Assembly: GCA_021396245.1 (NCBI GenBank)
Contig: WNYE01000006.1
Coordinates: 124,001 to 188,000 of the forward strand
Direction of reading: 5' to 3'
Length of the DNA stretch: 64,000 nt
Origin: Sporothrix humicola
Taxonomy: Eukaryota; Ascomycota; Sordariomycetes; Ophiostomatales; Ophiostomataceae
The position numbers and the translations under genes were made by a program. The notes under the pieces were generated by a model. It searched no databases. It was not told the origin of the DNA and saw nothing but the letters and a program-made list of their open reading frames with translations. Below are positions 44,601 through 56,030 of the stretch, in pieces; positions within the stretch are counted from its first letter, which is position 1; every line of letters begins with the position of its first letter.

Positions 44601-47600
44601 TCGGTGCTGTGCCATTTACACGCATGAAAGCGAGGCACAATGCTGGGTGGCACTCACACTGCCGGTATTTGCGTGCATTTTGATATCTCTCATCCATTAT
44701 TTTATTGAAATTATTTCTGCGTTCCCTTTTCACAACATCGTCACAATGATGTCTGAGATTCTGTGTTGCACAGTTGGATCGTTTGATGGACCCATGCTGT
44801 CACCATGGTAATAGACATTGACATTGCCGGCTACATTCCTCAGCTTCCACAAACGACGCCCGTGTCTCTCTCCACTTTATGCCATCTCGTCTTTTGTCAT
44901 TTTTGACTTTCTTCTTTTTGCTTCTTTTGTTTCTGTATTTCCTGCTCATCTCTTCTGCATTGTCACTCCCGCCTGTCCCTGTCTCATTCTACAACGCCTC
45001 AAGTCCCCAAGTAATGCTCCTGGCTATGCCCCTTGGCTTTTCTGGCTTGCTGATTTGCCCGGCTGCCTCTTCAACGCCAAGTCCGAGACAAACCGGTAGC
45101 TAGGGATGGTGATAGTCACGATGCTCTTTTCCCAGAGGCCCCAGAGACACCGGAATGCTTCCTTGAAGATTTCTGTGTTACGATGGGCCCTGTGCTTCTG
45201 TCCATCTGTACTCCGTACTCTGTATTTGCTGGTCTGTCGTCATGACCATGTCCTGGACCAAGCCTCGTTGGCCCCCTTCCACTTTCACTTTACATTTGCT
45301 TTTCCGTGTTCCGTTGCCGTATTTTTTATTTCCTAGGCCCTGGCATATCGACCTCGCTTGTGATATTCAATATTTACCTGGAGCCTGGCCCGAGTATCTC
45401 GCCTTTCAGTGCACAGCCTTGCCCCGTCTGCTGAGGCCTCAGACCAGTGAGAGGCAACTTATCATAACAAGCACAATGAACAAAGAGGCCGCGCGTTGGC
45501 GAGGCTCTCTCAACAAAACTGACATCGCCATCGCGGTGAAGATCTGATATCCGTCTGGCACGTGCTTTTGCCTCTAACATTCTGGCCTGTCTTTTTTCTC
45601 TCCTGTTGCTCTTTTGCCTTTTGCCATGGCTGCACTGCCCTGACCTATTCTCTGGCCCCTTTGGCCCTCCGAATAAGTCGACAAAATCACAGAAAACAAG
45701 ACTGTCTATAGCTTTGGTAGTCTTGGCAGACGCCAGAGGACGCCGTGGTTTTGTCATATCGCCTGCAATTATCGTCGCCGAACAAAGCATCAAGTAGAAA
45801 AAGCAAGGAGAGTGGTGTAAAAAGGCTAGACCTAGCACCTGTCTCTAGACTTCCAAGCAATGGTGCCTGAAGAGGCAGCCAGTAAGGCAATGCAAAGCCC
45901 CAAGCCCCAAGAAGACCAGCAATATAGTAGGCCGGCGACGGTTCGATAGCAAGCACTAGAGCCCAAAGAAGCAAACCCGGCCTGAGAAACCACGCTGCCC
46001 AGGGCCTTAACCTGCTGGTGACGCACGCGATTATCACAGTGTCAAGACTTTGAAAGTCTGGCGTGCTTTTTGGTGTTTCGCGGAAGCGAAAAGACTGCCT
46101 CAAAGCGCCTTCTCGAACCTCTCGCGAATAGTAACGCCTCTTTGTGACTTTGGCTCTTTTGTCTTTTTCGTCTGGCTTCGAAGCCCCTTCTCTTCAGGGT
46201 TAATAACACTCACTAGCTTGCGGGTTCTGTGGAGACCTAGAAAGCGATCCACTATCCACTATCCACTAAAATGCACCGAACCCACTAACACACAACGAGT
46301 CAAACCTTTCTTGTCGCTCAATGTCGCTCTTTCTGTCCGTGGCTGCAGCTCTCAGCGCTCACCTCGTGCACTGTGCAGCTGGAGGCTCAGGTACCTTGCA
46401 CTGTAATTTACCAGCAAAAGTACATCCACCAAAGAGGCCACCCACAAGCCACGCCAGATCACGAGTCTTCTTGTCGTCAAAAGTCACTCCCATCTGTCAA
46501 CGACAAACCTTTCTCTTTGCTGTCACTCTCATGACAGGTCGCCTTCTTGCCTTCTTGCCCTCTTGCGCCTCGTCTCGTCTTTTCTGTACAGCCAATCGTT
46601 CGCAGTCGTCTTCCATGCCGGCGGAACGTGCACACGGGAACTTTTCAGATGCGCGTTGCCGTGCGTGTCCCCGATATAGCGATCGCTTGATTGAATTAAA
46701 AAAAAAGAAATAACAGAAAAATATGTGAAGCAAAAGCAGGAAAATGCACCACGCTTTGTCAGGCTTAACAAGTTGTCAATACAGTATATCCCCTATTTGC
46801 ACTGTATTATACACTGTGGTCTAGGTGCGTCAAGCTTTCCGTCTCCAGTGCCCAGGCCCGCGAAGGAAGTACCCCATAGGCCATGCAATAGCGCCCTGCA
46901 CGCATTGGCGGTACTTGTAGCTTGTTCTTGGGACGAGAAAGCGGGACAAAAAAGAAGAAAAGAAGAGAAGACGACAAGCATGTTCTTTTCGGGTCCCCTG
47001 GGTCTTTTGTGCCCAGCCAAGCAAAAGCCAAGGCCAATACTCTGAGCCGATATAAAAATTTAAATATTTGCAAAATAGAAAGGAAGAAAAGAGACAAAAT
47101 ACAGAGTCTCGTCCAACAGACAACCAATTGCGGTTTTTCGACATTTTTCGAGAAGACAAAATTGTGAAATGTGCGGGACGGCTTCCCCAAGCGCCTTCCG
47201 CCTGCATGGGGCCTGTCAAAATAAATACAGAAATACGCCGTAAGATCTTAAAAAGGGAAGGCACCGGCGACACCACATCGCGTCTCCCATCTGCGGCCAT
47301 ATGGCCACACGACGTCAATATATTCAATACTGAGCAGCGAGGAGAAACTGTGAATTGAAAGATCACGATCAATTCAGAATCAGACACAGAAAACGCCATC
47401 TTGGCCATCTGCCATCAATGAGCTAGCTCTCCACTCGTCGCTCCTTCCCCTTCCCTCGGGGTACGGCTGCAAATCCCACTAACCACACGCCCCCTGGTTT
47501 CACTCCCCTGCCCCACACTTTGAGATATTGCTTGCCGTGATTGGCTCCACGCCTCTTGCACAGCCCCCTTTGGGGGGCCTCTTGGTGCTGTTGCATTTCT

Positions 47601-50165
47601 GCGTGATTGACTTCTTGGCAAACACCACGGAGCAGCAAAGAGAGGGAAAAGACTGAAAGAAATGGGAGCGGAAAACAAAGTGAAAGAAGCAAGCGAGAAG
47701 GCGCGAAAGAATTTGTTCATTTGCTCATTTGTTCACTGGAAAAGTCGTCGTCGTCGTCAGTCTCAATCGAGCAAATTCTCTCAAGGGAGGCAGCTTGTCT
47801 TGGCTGGTCGTTCTTGCTGTAATTGTACTATATTCTTTCCTGTGTTGTGATACCAGTGACATTCCGACTTGTTGAACGCACCTTCCTCGAACGTCAGTCT
47901 TTTGCGGCTCCTTCCTATTGTAATTGTCCTGAATGCCAACGCTTTCTGCCCCTGAGTTTGTAGCTTCTCTCGCTTCTCCTTGGGCTTCTCGTTTTTCCTC
48001 TTTTTGCCTTTCCACTCTCCGCGTCAAATTCTTATCCATCGAAAGATTCTTTTCGTTCTCCCCCCGAATCTTGAATCCACACACCCCCCTTGCCCCGTCC
48101 CCTATTCCAACTATTCGAACCCCCATGTGCTGTCGACAAACAAACACCGTGGACGTGTGCTATTGACATGGGGGCAAATCGTCCTTTCATCTTGAGTCTT
48201 GAGTCTTGAGTCTTTTTGCTTCTGGCCTGCTTCTCTGGAATGAACGCGAAGTGAAGCTCTCCCGTGCCCCCCGTTGCAGTGTTCCTTTCCTGTCTGTTCC
48301 TGGCGCCCATTGTTTGCCCCTCTCAAACCCAAAGCAAACAAAACAACGCAACCCCAAGACCTTGACAAGCAAGGAATCTGGAGAAAGCAAAAAGCAACCA
48401 GAAACGGCCAAAAGGCCAAGCAAAAAACCTGCAATTCAATACCCACCACAAACACAGCACTGCAGCACGAGGCAGATATCAGCTGCTGTCCGCCGCCGAG
48501 CCCGACGTCGTCCGTTTGCTTCCTCATTCGACTCTTTTCTCGACTTCGGCCGACTCTCGTCTTTTTGTCTCTCTTCTCTCTTTCTCCCTCATCTCTTCAT
48601 TCTCGAGTCTGAGCTCTTTTCTTTCTCACCTTGAAACATCAACACAAACCGTTTACACTGTGTTATAAAGTGCCCCAGCGCTCCCGCTCGGCCTCCCGCC
48701 AGTTCAAACTCAGCCTTTTCGAGACACTCCCAGATCCTAGACCACCCAAAAGCAGACAGTCCACTCTCAGACTACCCTGCCGCTCGGTGCCCACTCCGTA
48801 TTATCTGACCTATTTTGTTCGAAATACGGTGGATTACAATACACCCTCGCGCGCGCGCTCTTGCTCTCGCACCCCCTGCTCAGTTCTCTCTCGTTTGCTT
48901 CGCTTGCCTCTGGCTCTCTTCTCTCCTATTGTGCCCACGCAAGCTGTCAGAAACCTTTCTCCTTCTCTTCTTTGTTTCTTTCTCTTCGACCTCTTTTGTT
49001 TCCTCACTGCCTCCACCGATCCTACATCGGACCGGCCAGCAGCTCGCACGCCTCTTCCCTCTCGTTTCTCAGCTGCGAAGGAAAAACAAAACATCACAAG
49101 GAGGCTCATACAACAGCTTACGGCACAGCTCTTTTCTGTCGACTCGCTTTTGTTGTCGCCCGGCTTACTTTGTACACAAACGCGCACACGTATACGCCCA
49201 CGATACGAGTCGATTACTCGTCGCCTCAGCCCTTTAGCAAAACTTACGAACCGGCTCTCACGGAACATCTTTTTGCACGTTCAAGACACCTCCGGTCGCG
49301 TCGCCAAATTCAATATTTCGTCTCCGTCTCTCCTAATCCGCACCAGTCATTCTGATATTCTCTCGTCGATGATCCTTCGGCTGCTCTCTCGCTCCTCCTC
49401 CTCGCCCGTCCTGGCCTCTCACACGGCCGCAGCTGCATCGGGCTGTGTGGTCAAGGCAACAAGGTGTCGCCTGGTAGGAAGGTAACAACAAAACTGAGAG
49501 ATTCTGCATCATCAAAATCCATTGCGCAGTCTCTCTGTCAGAAATAGCACGGAAGACGGGAAACCGAAAACAATTTGCCCTGCGCACTCACCCGCTCGAA
49601 CATACAAATCTTCACATTTTCTTTGGTCGGCCGTTTTTCTTCCTGCAGCCCTCACAGTAACTGCACATTTGCACATTTTCCGCATTTGTTTCTATTTTCT
49701 TTGTAAGTACATATCTTTCTTTGGTACTTCGTTCTCGGAGGGTGTTCTCCAGCCTTCCCCCTCTGTTTCGGCCTTTTGTCTTTTCGTCTTTTTTGTTGAG
49801 GTTTTGCTCAGGCGCCTGGCGCAAGGCCGCCCGAACATAGCCTCCTCCGTGTTTGGGTTGGTCGAACGTCGCTTTTCGCCTCTCCCTCCCAAGCCAAGCA
49901 ATCCGCCCTAGACTCAAGAGTCTAGAGTCTAAGCCCGGCGCTTATTCCATGTACCACACACGCAATACAATGTGCTGTCTGTCGGGCAACAGAAGCACAA
50001 AAGAGAAAAAAGGGAACCAACCTCTTGTCTTGTCACTAACACACAAAATAAAGGGACAGCGCCAGCCAAACACTTCACCAAGAAAGAAGGCGAAGCAACA
50101 AAACCTGAAGATCCTACCCCAGATCTCTCAGCTGCCGTTGAGCACGTTCAGATTCCAAAACAAAG
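38607..50165. other. Gene-empty 11.6-kb region
   Basis: I find no recognisable protein, tRNA, rRNA or intact transposon. Open frames are short, compositionally random, or simple translations of CT/GA tracts. GC content is not obviously low, so this does not look like a RIP-degraded AT-rich block as a whole. It contains small 7-bp tandem repeats (for example 'cgggcac' near 38808, 'tccacta' near 46245, 'cttgagt' near 48190) and several TACGGAGTA motifs. AT-rich patches lie at 43730-43900 and 44180-44300. The right 2 kb (48500-50200) is CT-rich and has donor-like GTAAGT at 49703, so it may be the promoter and spliced leader of the Ca2+ ATPase. Unannotated non-coding RNAs or diverged genes are possible. 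Confidence 0.55.
38803..38824. repeat. Tandem heptamer CGGGCAC, three copies
   Basis: Three adjacent copies of a 7-bp unit (gggcacc/cgggcac) about 200 bp right of the PBY1-like stop codon. Confidence 0.7.
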
Positions 50166-50212
50166 ATGGCGCAGAACCGAGATGCAGACGCCCCTCTACG
50201 GAGGCCACGAGC
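50166..50212 (+). other. Possible upstream exon or uORF before the Ca2+ ATPase
   Basis: ATG at 50166 opens 15 codons plus 2 nt ending at a good GTAAGT donor (50213). Splicing to the CAG ending at 50444 would fuse MAQNRDADAPLRRPRA in frame to the ATPase through VSQDPPT. Splicing to the CAG ending at 50411, better placed after the CTAAC near 50392, would instead give a short uORF ending at a TAA. The sequence alone does not decide. Confidence 0.3.
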
Positions 50213-50466
50213 GTAAGTTTTGTTCCTGATTCCTTTTTGAACGTTTATATACCCTCTTCACCTTCCCATCCTTCTCCCTTGCCCAATACCCAGACCCAAG
50301 AATCTGGTAACAGTTTTCAACTTTATTATGATTATGTTATAACACAATACGACATCCCAACACCCATCATCCAAACATTACACGAGTCTAACATAGCCTC
50401 ACACATGACAGCCCGACAATAACAATAGATACCACCGCCGTCAGCGTTTCGCAAGATCCTCCCACC

Positions 50467-53400
50467 ATGGCGGAAGACGGCGTTCCCGTTTACACCAACT
50501 CTCCCATATCCGTCTCCGACGACGCAACACACAGTCCAGTGGCCGTCGAGCCACCATCAACAACCTCTCACAACACACTCGCACCACAACACCCTCCATT
50601 AGGGACCGGCGCATCCTCCTCAAGACGAGGCAACAACACCAGCAGTACGGGCAGCAGCCGGCCACAGCTTCAAACGACGACATCATTTGAAAGCAGAGAT
50701 AGCCGCCCAACAAGTCCGCACAACGTCTCGAGCCCAGTCATGTCCCGGAGCGGCGACCGCACACATGGCTTCCTCGCCGTCCCCAACTCCCACCGCTCGC
50801 GCCAAAACTCTGTCGACTCCGAAGATGGCTCACGGTCCGTAGCTATCTCCCAAGGCGAAACCGTCATCGGCAGCGCCGCCAGCGGCGTTCACCAGCCCAC
50901 ACGGTCCATGTCCATGGATGGTACCAACGACACCATTATGAAGGACCCCGATGCGCTCAAGCCCGATCGCGGCACCGAAGAGGCATTCAAAGTCGACAAC
51001 AACCCGTTCGCCTTTAGCCCCGGCCAACTCGGCAAGATGTTCGACCCCAAGAGCTTGGCTGCATTCTACAGCCTCGGCGGCCTTGCCGGTCTCGAAAAGG
51101 GCCTGCGCAGCGACCGGAAAGCAGGTCTTAGTGTCGACGAAACCTCTCTGGACGGCTCGGTTTCCTTTGATGATGCGGTGTCAGCCAAGGACAACGGCAA
51201 GGCTGTTCCTGGCCACGGCGGTGCTGCTGTCGGGAGCAACGGCCAGGCAGCCTCTGCGAGCCGTAGCAAGGGCAGCAAGGACAATGCGGGCTACTCGGAC
51301 CGGAAACGCGTCTACAAAGACAACCGCCTGCCCGAGAAGAAGGCCAAGTCTCTGCTGCAGCTGGTCTGGATCACATTTAACGACAAGATCCTGATTATGC
51401 TGTCCATTGCTGCGGTTGTCTCTCTGGCTGTTGGTTTGTACCAGACTTTCGGCCAGGAGCACGACGAGGAGCACCCGGCTGTTGAATGGATCGAGGGTGT
51501 TGCTATTATCGTTGCTATCTTGATTGTCGTTATTGTTGGCTCCCTGAACGATTGGCAAAAGGAGCGGCAATTCGCCAAGCTGAACCGGAAGAAGACCGAC
51601 CGACTCGTCAAAGTTGTCCGCTCTGGCCGCCTGCAGGAAATCTCGATTTGGGACGTTCTTGTCGGCGATGTTCTTCACCTTGAGACAGGCGACATGATCC
51701 CCGTGGACGGTGTGCTCATTGAAGGCCACAACATCAAGTGCGACGAATCCCAAGCCACTGGTGAATCCGACCTGATCCGCAAGCGCACCGCCGACGAAGT
51801 CTACGCCGCAATCGAGAACCACGAGAGCCTTAAGAAGATGGACCCCTTCATCCAGTCTGGCGCCCGCGTCATGGAGGGTCTCGGTACTTTTATGGTCACC
51901 GCAACCGGTGTCAACTCGACCTACGGCAAGACGCTCATGTCTCTCCACGACGACCCCGAGATTACTCCTCTGCAGGCCAAGCTCAACGTGATTGCCGACT
52001 ACATCGCCAAGCTCGGTGGTGCCGCCGCCCTTCTCCTGTTTATCGTCCTCTTCATCGAATTCCTCGTCCGCCTGCCGAAGCAGCCCCCGAGTGTCACGCC
52101 CGCTGAGAAGGGCCAGGATTTCCTCAACATCTTCATTGTCGTCGTCACGATTATTGTGGTCGCCGTACCCGAAGGTCTCCCGCTCGCCGTTACACTCGCC
52201 CTCAGTTACGCCACTGCCAAGATGGTTAAGGAGAACAACCTTGTGCGCCAGCTCAAGGCCTGCGAGGTCATGGGCAACGCCACGACGATTTGCTCCGACA
52301 AGACCGGCACGCTCACCCAGAACCGCATGAAGGTGGTTGCTGGCTCAATTGGCACTAGCCAACGGTTCGGCAAGCAGGGACTTGCTGATGTTGATGGTGA
52401 CGGCAGCCCGACCACTCCTAGCAGCTCTGCCGGCCCTGACAACAAGGCTAAGGATACTTCCGTTGCCAGCCCCGGCGGTGCCAACGACGGCCGTGAGATG
52501 ACCGCCCAGCAGGTTACCTCTGGTCTGGGTAAGGACGTCCGCGACCTGCTGCTCAAGTCGATCACCATCAACTCGACCGCTTTCGAAGGCGAGTCCAACG
52601 GCAAGCCCGATTTCATTGGCTCCAAGACTGAGTCGGCTCTGCTTACCTTTGCACGCGAGCACCTCGGCATGGGCCCTGTTAGCGAGGAGCGCGCCAACGC
52701 CCCCAAGACTCTCCAGCTGATTCCCTTTGACTCGAGCCGCAAGTGCAGCGGTGTCGTGGTGGAGCTTCCCAACGGCCGCGGTGCACGTCTTCTGGTCAAG
52801 GGCGCGTCTGAGATCCTGTTGACTCAGTGCTCCCAGATTCTGCGTGACCCCACCAAGGATGTTGCCCTGACTCCTCTGACTGACGACAACCGCGATGCCC
52901 TTTCCTCCCTGATCGAGAACTACGCCTCCAACTCGCTCCGCACTATCAGCCTTGTCTACCGCGATTTCCACCAGTGGCCGCCCGCATACGCCCGCCGCAA
53001 CGAAGGCTCCGCCGACGATGTTGTCTTTGAGGACATCTTCAAGAACATGGGCTTCATTGGCCTCGTCGGTATCAAGGATCCTCTCCGTGACGGCGTGCGC
53101 GAGGCTGTCGCCGACTGCCAGCGTGCTGGTGTTGTTGTTCGCATGGTTACTGGTGACAACCGTCTTACTGCCCAGGCCATTGCCCGCGACTGCGGCATCC
53201 TGCATGAGAACAGCGAGGTCATGGAGGGCCCTGTCTTCCGCAACATGACCAAGGAGGACCAGCTCGAGGTCATCCCCCGTCTGCACGTTCTTGCTCGCTC
53301 CAGCCCCGAGGACAAGCGTGTTCTCGTCCAGCGCCTCAAGGAGATGAACGAGACTGTTGCCGTGACTGGTGACGGTACCAACGATGCGCCCGCTCTCAAG

Positions 53401-55026
53401 CTGGCTGACGTCGGTTTCTCCATGGGCATCTCGGGTACTGAGGTGGCCAAGGAGGCATCTGCCATTATCCTTATGGACGACAACTTTGCCTCGATTGTCA
53501 AGGCCCTCAAGTGGGGTCGCGCAGTCAACGATGCTGTCAAGCGGTTCCTGCAGTTCCAGCTTACTGTCAACGTTACTGCCGTCGTGCTTACGTTTGTGAC
53601 TGCCGTTTCGAGTCAGGAGGAGTCCAGTGTGCTCACTGCCGTGCAGCTGCTCTGGGTCAACCTGATCATGGATACTCTCGCCGCCCTCGCCCTTGCTACC
53701 GATCCCCCGCAACCCAGTGTCCTCGACCGCAAGCCTGAGCGCAAGGGTGCCTCGATTATCTCGACGACCATGTGGAAGATGATTATCGGCCAGGCTCTCT
53801 ACCAGCTCGCGATTACGTTCATGCTCTACTATGGTGGCAAGAAGGTGCTGCCTGCTCACGAGCACCCCACGAACGCCCAGATCCAGACGCTTGTCTTCAA
53901 CACGTTTGTGTGGATGCAGGTCTTCAACCAATGGAACAACCGCCGTCTCGACAACAAGTTCAACATTTTTGAGGGTCTCACTCAGAACTGGTTCTTCCTT
54001 GCTATCAGCATCATCATGGTTGGCGGCCAGGTCCTCATTGTCCAGGTTGGCGGCTTGGCGTTCAACATTGCTCCCGAGGGCCAGTCGTCTGTGATGTGGG
54101 GATATGCTGTTGGTCTTGGCTTTGTGTCGATCCCTATCGGTGTCCTGATCCGCCTGATCCCTGACGCCTGGGTGGAGAAGCTTGTTCCCGGCTTTGTCCG
54201 TCGCTGGTACGCGGGCCGCAAGAAGAAGAACGAGCAGGTGCCCGATGTCACTGTTTCGGACCCGTACACCTACGACGAGCGCTTCGACTTCTACCCTGCG
54301 GCCCTGGCCGAAGTCCGCGACGAGCTCGCGTGGCTCAAGCGCCTCAAGGGTGGCCGCCTCAACAACCTCAAGTTCGCCATCCAGCACCCGCGCGAGACGT
54401 TTGCTCTGCCCCGGTCGCGCTCTTCTCCGTCGCACTCCCGGTCCAACTCCCGGTCCAACTCGCACTCGCTGCCTCACTCGCGCTCCAACTCGTTCAACAT
54501 GGCCTCTGGTCCTGTGCCGCAGACGCCGACGCGCGAGGACAGCTTCGGCTCGACCAACGGCCACGGCCTGGCGGGCGGCCTGGGCGCTACTCTGATGACG
54601 CCCACGGCCTCGCCCGACTCGCGCAGACGGTCTCGCTCAATGCGCTCAATGCGGTCACGGTCCAACTCGGCTCTCGGGGCACCGACCGTCATGGCTGGTA
54701 TTATTGCTGGCAGTGTGGCAGTTGGCTGGTCGCCCATTGACCGCAGCAACAGCAGCTCGAGTCTGCACGGCGGCAACAACAACGGCGCGAACAACAAGAC
54801 CACCTCCAACAAGGACTTTGGCTCCGACGCCGGCCGCACGGCCTCGCCCTCGCCTGCCCCCAAGGGCTCTTCCGAGGGCCTGACGCGGGAGTCGAGCACA
54901 GCCCGTCTTCTCCGCGACAACACCGACGCCACAGAGGCAACATCCTCGACTGCCGTGACTAACGACACAGCCGAGACTGCTGTCGAGCGTGGCCGGTCGA
55001 CCGACGCCGCACCCAAGAAGGACTAA
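50467..55026 (+). CDS. pmc1: P-type Ca2+ ATPase, PMC1/PMCA (P2B) type
   Basis: A single exon for 1519 residues from the ATG at 50467 (cccaccATGg). A ~270-residue Ser/Gly-rich disordered N-terminus precedes the pump. The P2B signatures are clear. The M4 calcium-site segment is VPEGLPLAVTLALSYATAKM. The phosphorylated Asp611 is in CSDKTGTLTQN. Further motifs are MVTGDNRLTAQAIARDCGI, TGDGTNDAPALK and the M6 segment QLLWVNLIMDTLAALALATD. An insertion rich in Ser, Pro and Gly follows the phosphorylation site. The C-terminal ~220 residues are disordered with SRSNSRSNSHS repeats, plausibly regulatory. Pmc1-type pumps move Ca2+ out of the cytosol into the vacuole or out of the cell; Neurospora NCA-2/NCA-3 are relatives. 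Upstream is the 12-kb gene-empty stretch. Confidence 0.94.
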   Translation: MAEDGVPVYTNSPISVSDDATHSPVAVEPPSTTSHNTLAPQHPPLGTGASSSRRGNNTSSTGSSRPQLQTTTSFESRDSRPTSPHNVSSPVMSRSGDRTHGFLAVPNSHRSRQNSVDSEDGSRSVAISQGETVIGSAASGVHQPTRSMSMDGTNDTIMKDPDALKPDRGTEEAFKVDNNPFAFSPGQLGKMFDPKSLAAFYSLGGLAGLEKGLRSDRKAGLSVDETSLDGSVSFDDAVSAKDNGKAVPGHGGAAVGSNGQAASASRSKGSKDNAGYSDRKRVYKDNRLPEKKAKSLLQLVWITFNDKILIMLSIAAVVSLAVGLYQTFGQEHDEEHPAVEWIEGVAIIVAILIVVIVGSLNDWQKERQFAKLNRKKTDRLVKVVRSGRLQEISIWDVLVGDVLHLETGDMIPVDGVLIEGHNIKCDESQATGESDLIRKRTADEVYAAIENHESLKKMDPFIQSGARVMEGLGTFMVTATGVNSTYGKTLMSLHDDPEITPLQAKLNVIADYIAKLGGAAALLLFIVLFIEFLVRLPKQPPSVTPAEKGQDFLNIFIVVVTIIVVAVPEGLPLAVTLALSYATAKMVKENNLVRQLKACEVMGNATTICSDKTGTLTQNRMKVVAGSIGTSQRFGKQGLADVDGDGSPTTPSSSAGPDNKAKDTSVASPGGANDGREMTAQQVTSGLGKDVRDLLLKSITINSTAFEGESNGKPDFIGSKTESALLTFAREHLGMGPVSEERANAPKTLQLIPFDSSRKCSGVVVELPNGRGARLLVKGASEILLTQCSQILRDPTKDVALTPLTDDNRDALSSLIENYASNSLRTISLVYRDFHQWPPAYARRNEGSADDVVFEDIFKNMGFIGLVGIKDPLRDGVREAVADCQRAGVVVRMVTGDNRLTAQAIARDCGILHENSEVMEGPVFRNMTKEDQLEVIPRLHVLARSSPEDKRVLVQRLKEMNETVAVTGDGTNDAPALKLADVGFSMGISGTEVAKEASAIILMDDNFASIVKALKWGRAVNDAVKRFLQFQLTVNVTAVVLTFVTAVSSQEESSVLTAVQLLWVNLIMDTLAALALATDPPQPSVLDRKPERKGASIISTTMWKMIIGQALYQLAITFMLYYGGKKVLPAHEHPTNAQIQTLVFNTFVWMQVFNQWNNRRLDNKFNIFEGLTQNWFFLAISIIMVGGQVLIVQVGGLAFNIAPEGQSSVMWGYAVGLGFVSIPIGVLIRLIPDAWVEKLVPGFVRRWYAGRKKKNEQVPDVTVSDPYTYDERFDFYPAALAEVRDELAWLKRLKGGRLNNLKFAIQHPRETFALPRSRSSPSHSRSNSRSNSHSLPHSRSNSFNMASGPVPQTPTREDSFGSTNGHGLAGGLGATLMTPTASPDSRRRSRSMRSMRSRSNSALGAPTVMAGIIAGSVAVGWSPIDRSNSSSSLHGGNNNGANNKTTSNKDFGSDAGRTASPSPAPKGSSEGLTRESSTARLLRDNTDATEATSSTAVTNDTAETAVERGRSTDAAPKKD

Positions 55027-56030
55027 ACTCCCATATTCACGTCTTTACTCATATACCCATCTGCTTTACGACACTCATACTTCTCCTTTGTCCTTCTTTC
55101 CTCTTAATACTTCTCTCATACTCTCACTCACACACTACCATACTCCTCCACCTTTTTATGTAACAACAGGAACCGCGAATAGACAAAGAAAAAAGGACGA
55201 AAAAGAAAAACAGTTTGCTCTTGGGTTTTTTTGTTTGTTTTTCTTCTTTGGTGGGCCATACTTTGCATTATCTGGACTTGTTTTGTATCTTTTTTTTGTC
55301 GTTTCTTGGCTTTTTTCGAGCTCTCTTTCTATCTCATTTTTTAATGTTTTGGCGCCTACTTTGTCACAGTCTTTTATTTTTTTCTATTTTTTCCAATACC
55401 GCAAATAAGAAATGGATGCACGGGAAAGGTGTTTTATCAACCATGGCATATGGGCGTTTTTTTCTGCAGTCTCTCGTTTACAACTTTTGGCTTTTTGTCG
55501 CCCTCTACCTATTTGTATTTTCCTTTTTGTCTTTTGTCGTTTCTCAGCAAAAAGAGTCCCCCCAATACGCTTTTCATTTATCTAGACGCAACTAGCTCTC
55601 TTCTCACGGAAGCAGGCAACAATAATAGCCTCGCCGAGGGAATACTGAAATCAAAACAATGACTCCAATCTAATTATCCTGTTCGCGAATAAATATGTGA
55701 TTCCAGTAACTGGCTGATAATACTGTAAGTGGTGGTGATAAGGTCGTTGAGTCTCAGCACATCATAGGTAGGTGGTTGTGTCAGGTTAGCGTAAGTTACG
55801 TGTAACTGGCAGGTGGGTGGGCCTGGCCGTTTTGCCCCGCACAAGGAGAGCTCTCCCAGTTTGGGGTCCACACCAGTTCATCGAAATGCTGCCTTGCGCC
55901 TTCCTCTTGACTACACCACTTTGTCTTCCTGCAACCTCCAGCGCTGGTTTCTGTTTACAACAGCTTTTCAATTCCAAAGCTTGCCATTCGAGGCCAACAC
56001 CGCATAACAGACCACACAGACACAGCCGCC
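55027..56030. other. Intergenic region pmc1 / atg12
   Basis: About 1 kb: a T-rich stretch (55215-55560) that is probably the pmc1 3' UTR, then the atg12 promoter. No coding sequence supported. Confidence 0.5.

Noticed and set aside
45687..46103. 138-codon minus-strand frame with a hydrophobic stretch in the gene-empty region
   Set aside because: No family resemblance, ordinary length for chance, and no supporting splice or start context.
48631..49485. 284-codon + strand frame, Ser/Arg/Leu/Pro-rich
   Set aside because: It lies in CT-rich leader-like DNA with several overlapping frames of the same composition; more likely promoter or 5' UTR of pmc1.
52345..54564. 739-codon minus-strand open frame opposite the Ca2+ ATPase
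   Set aside because: Mirror of a strongly codon-biased gene; no recognisable domain.
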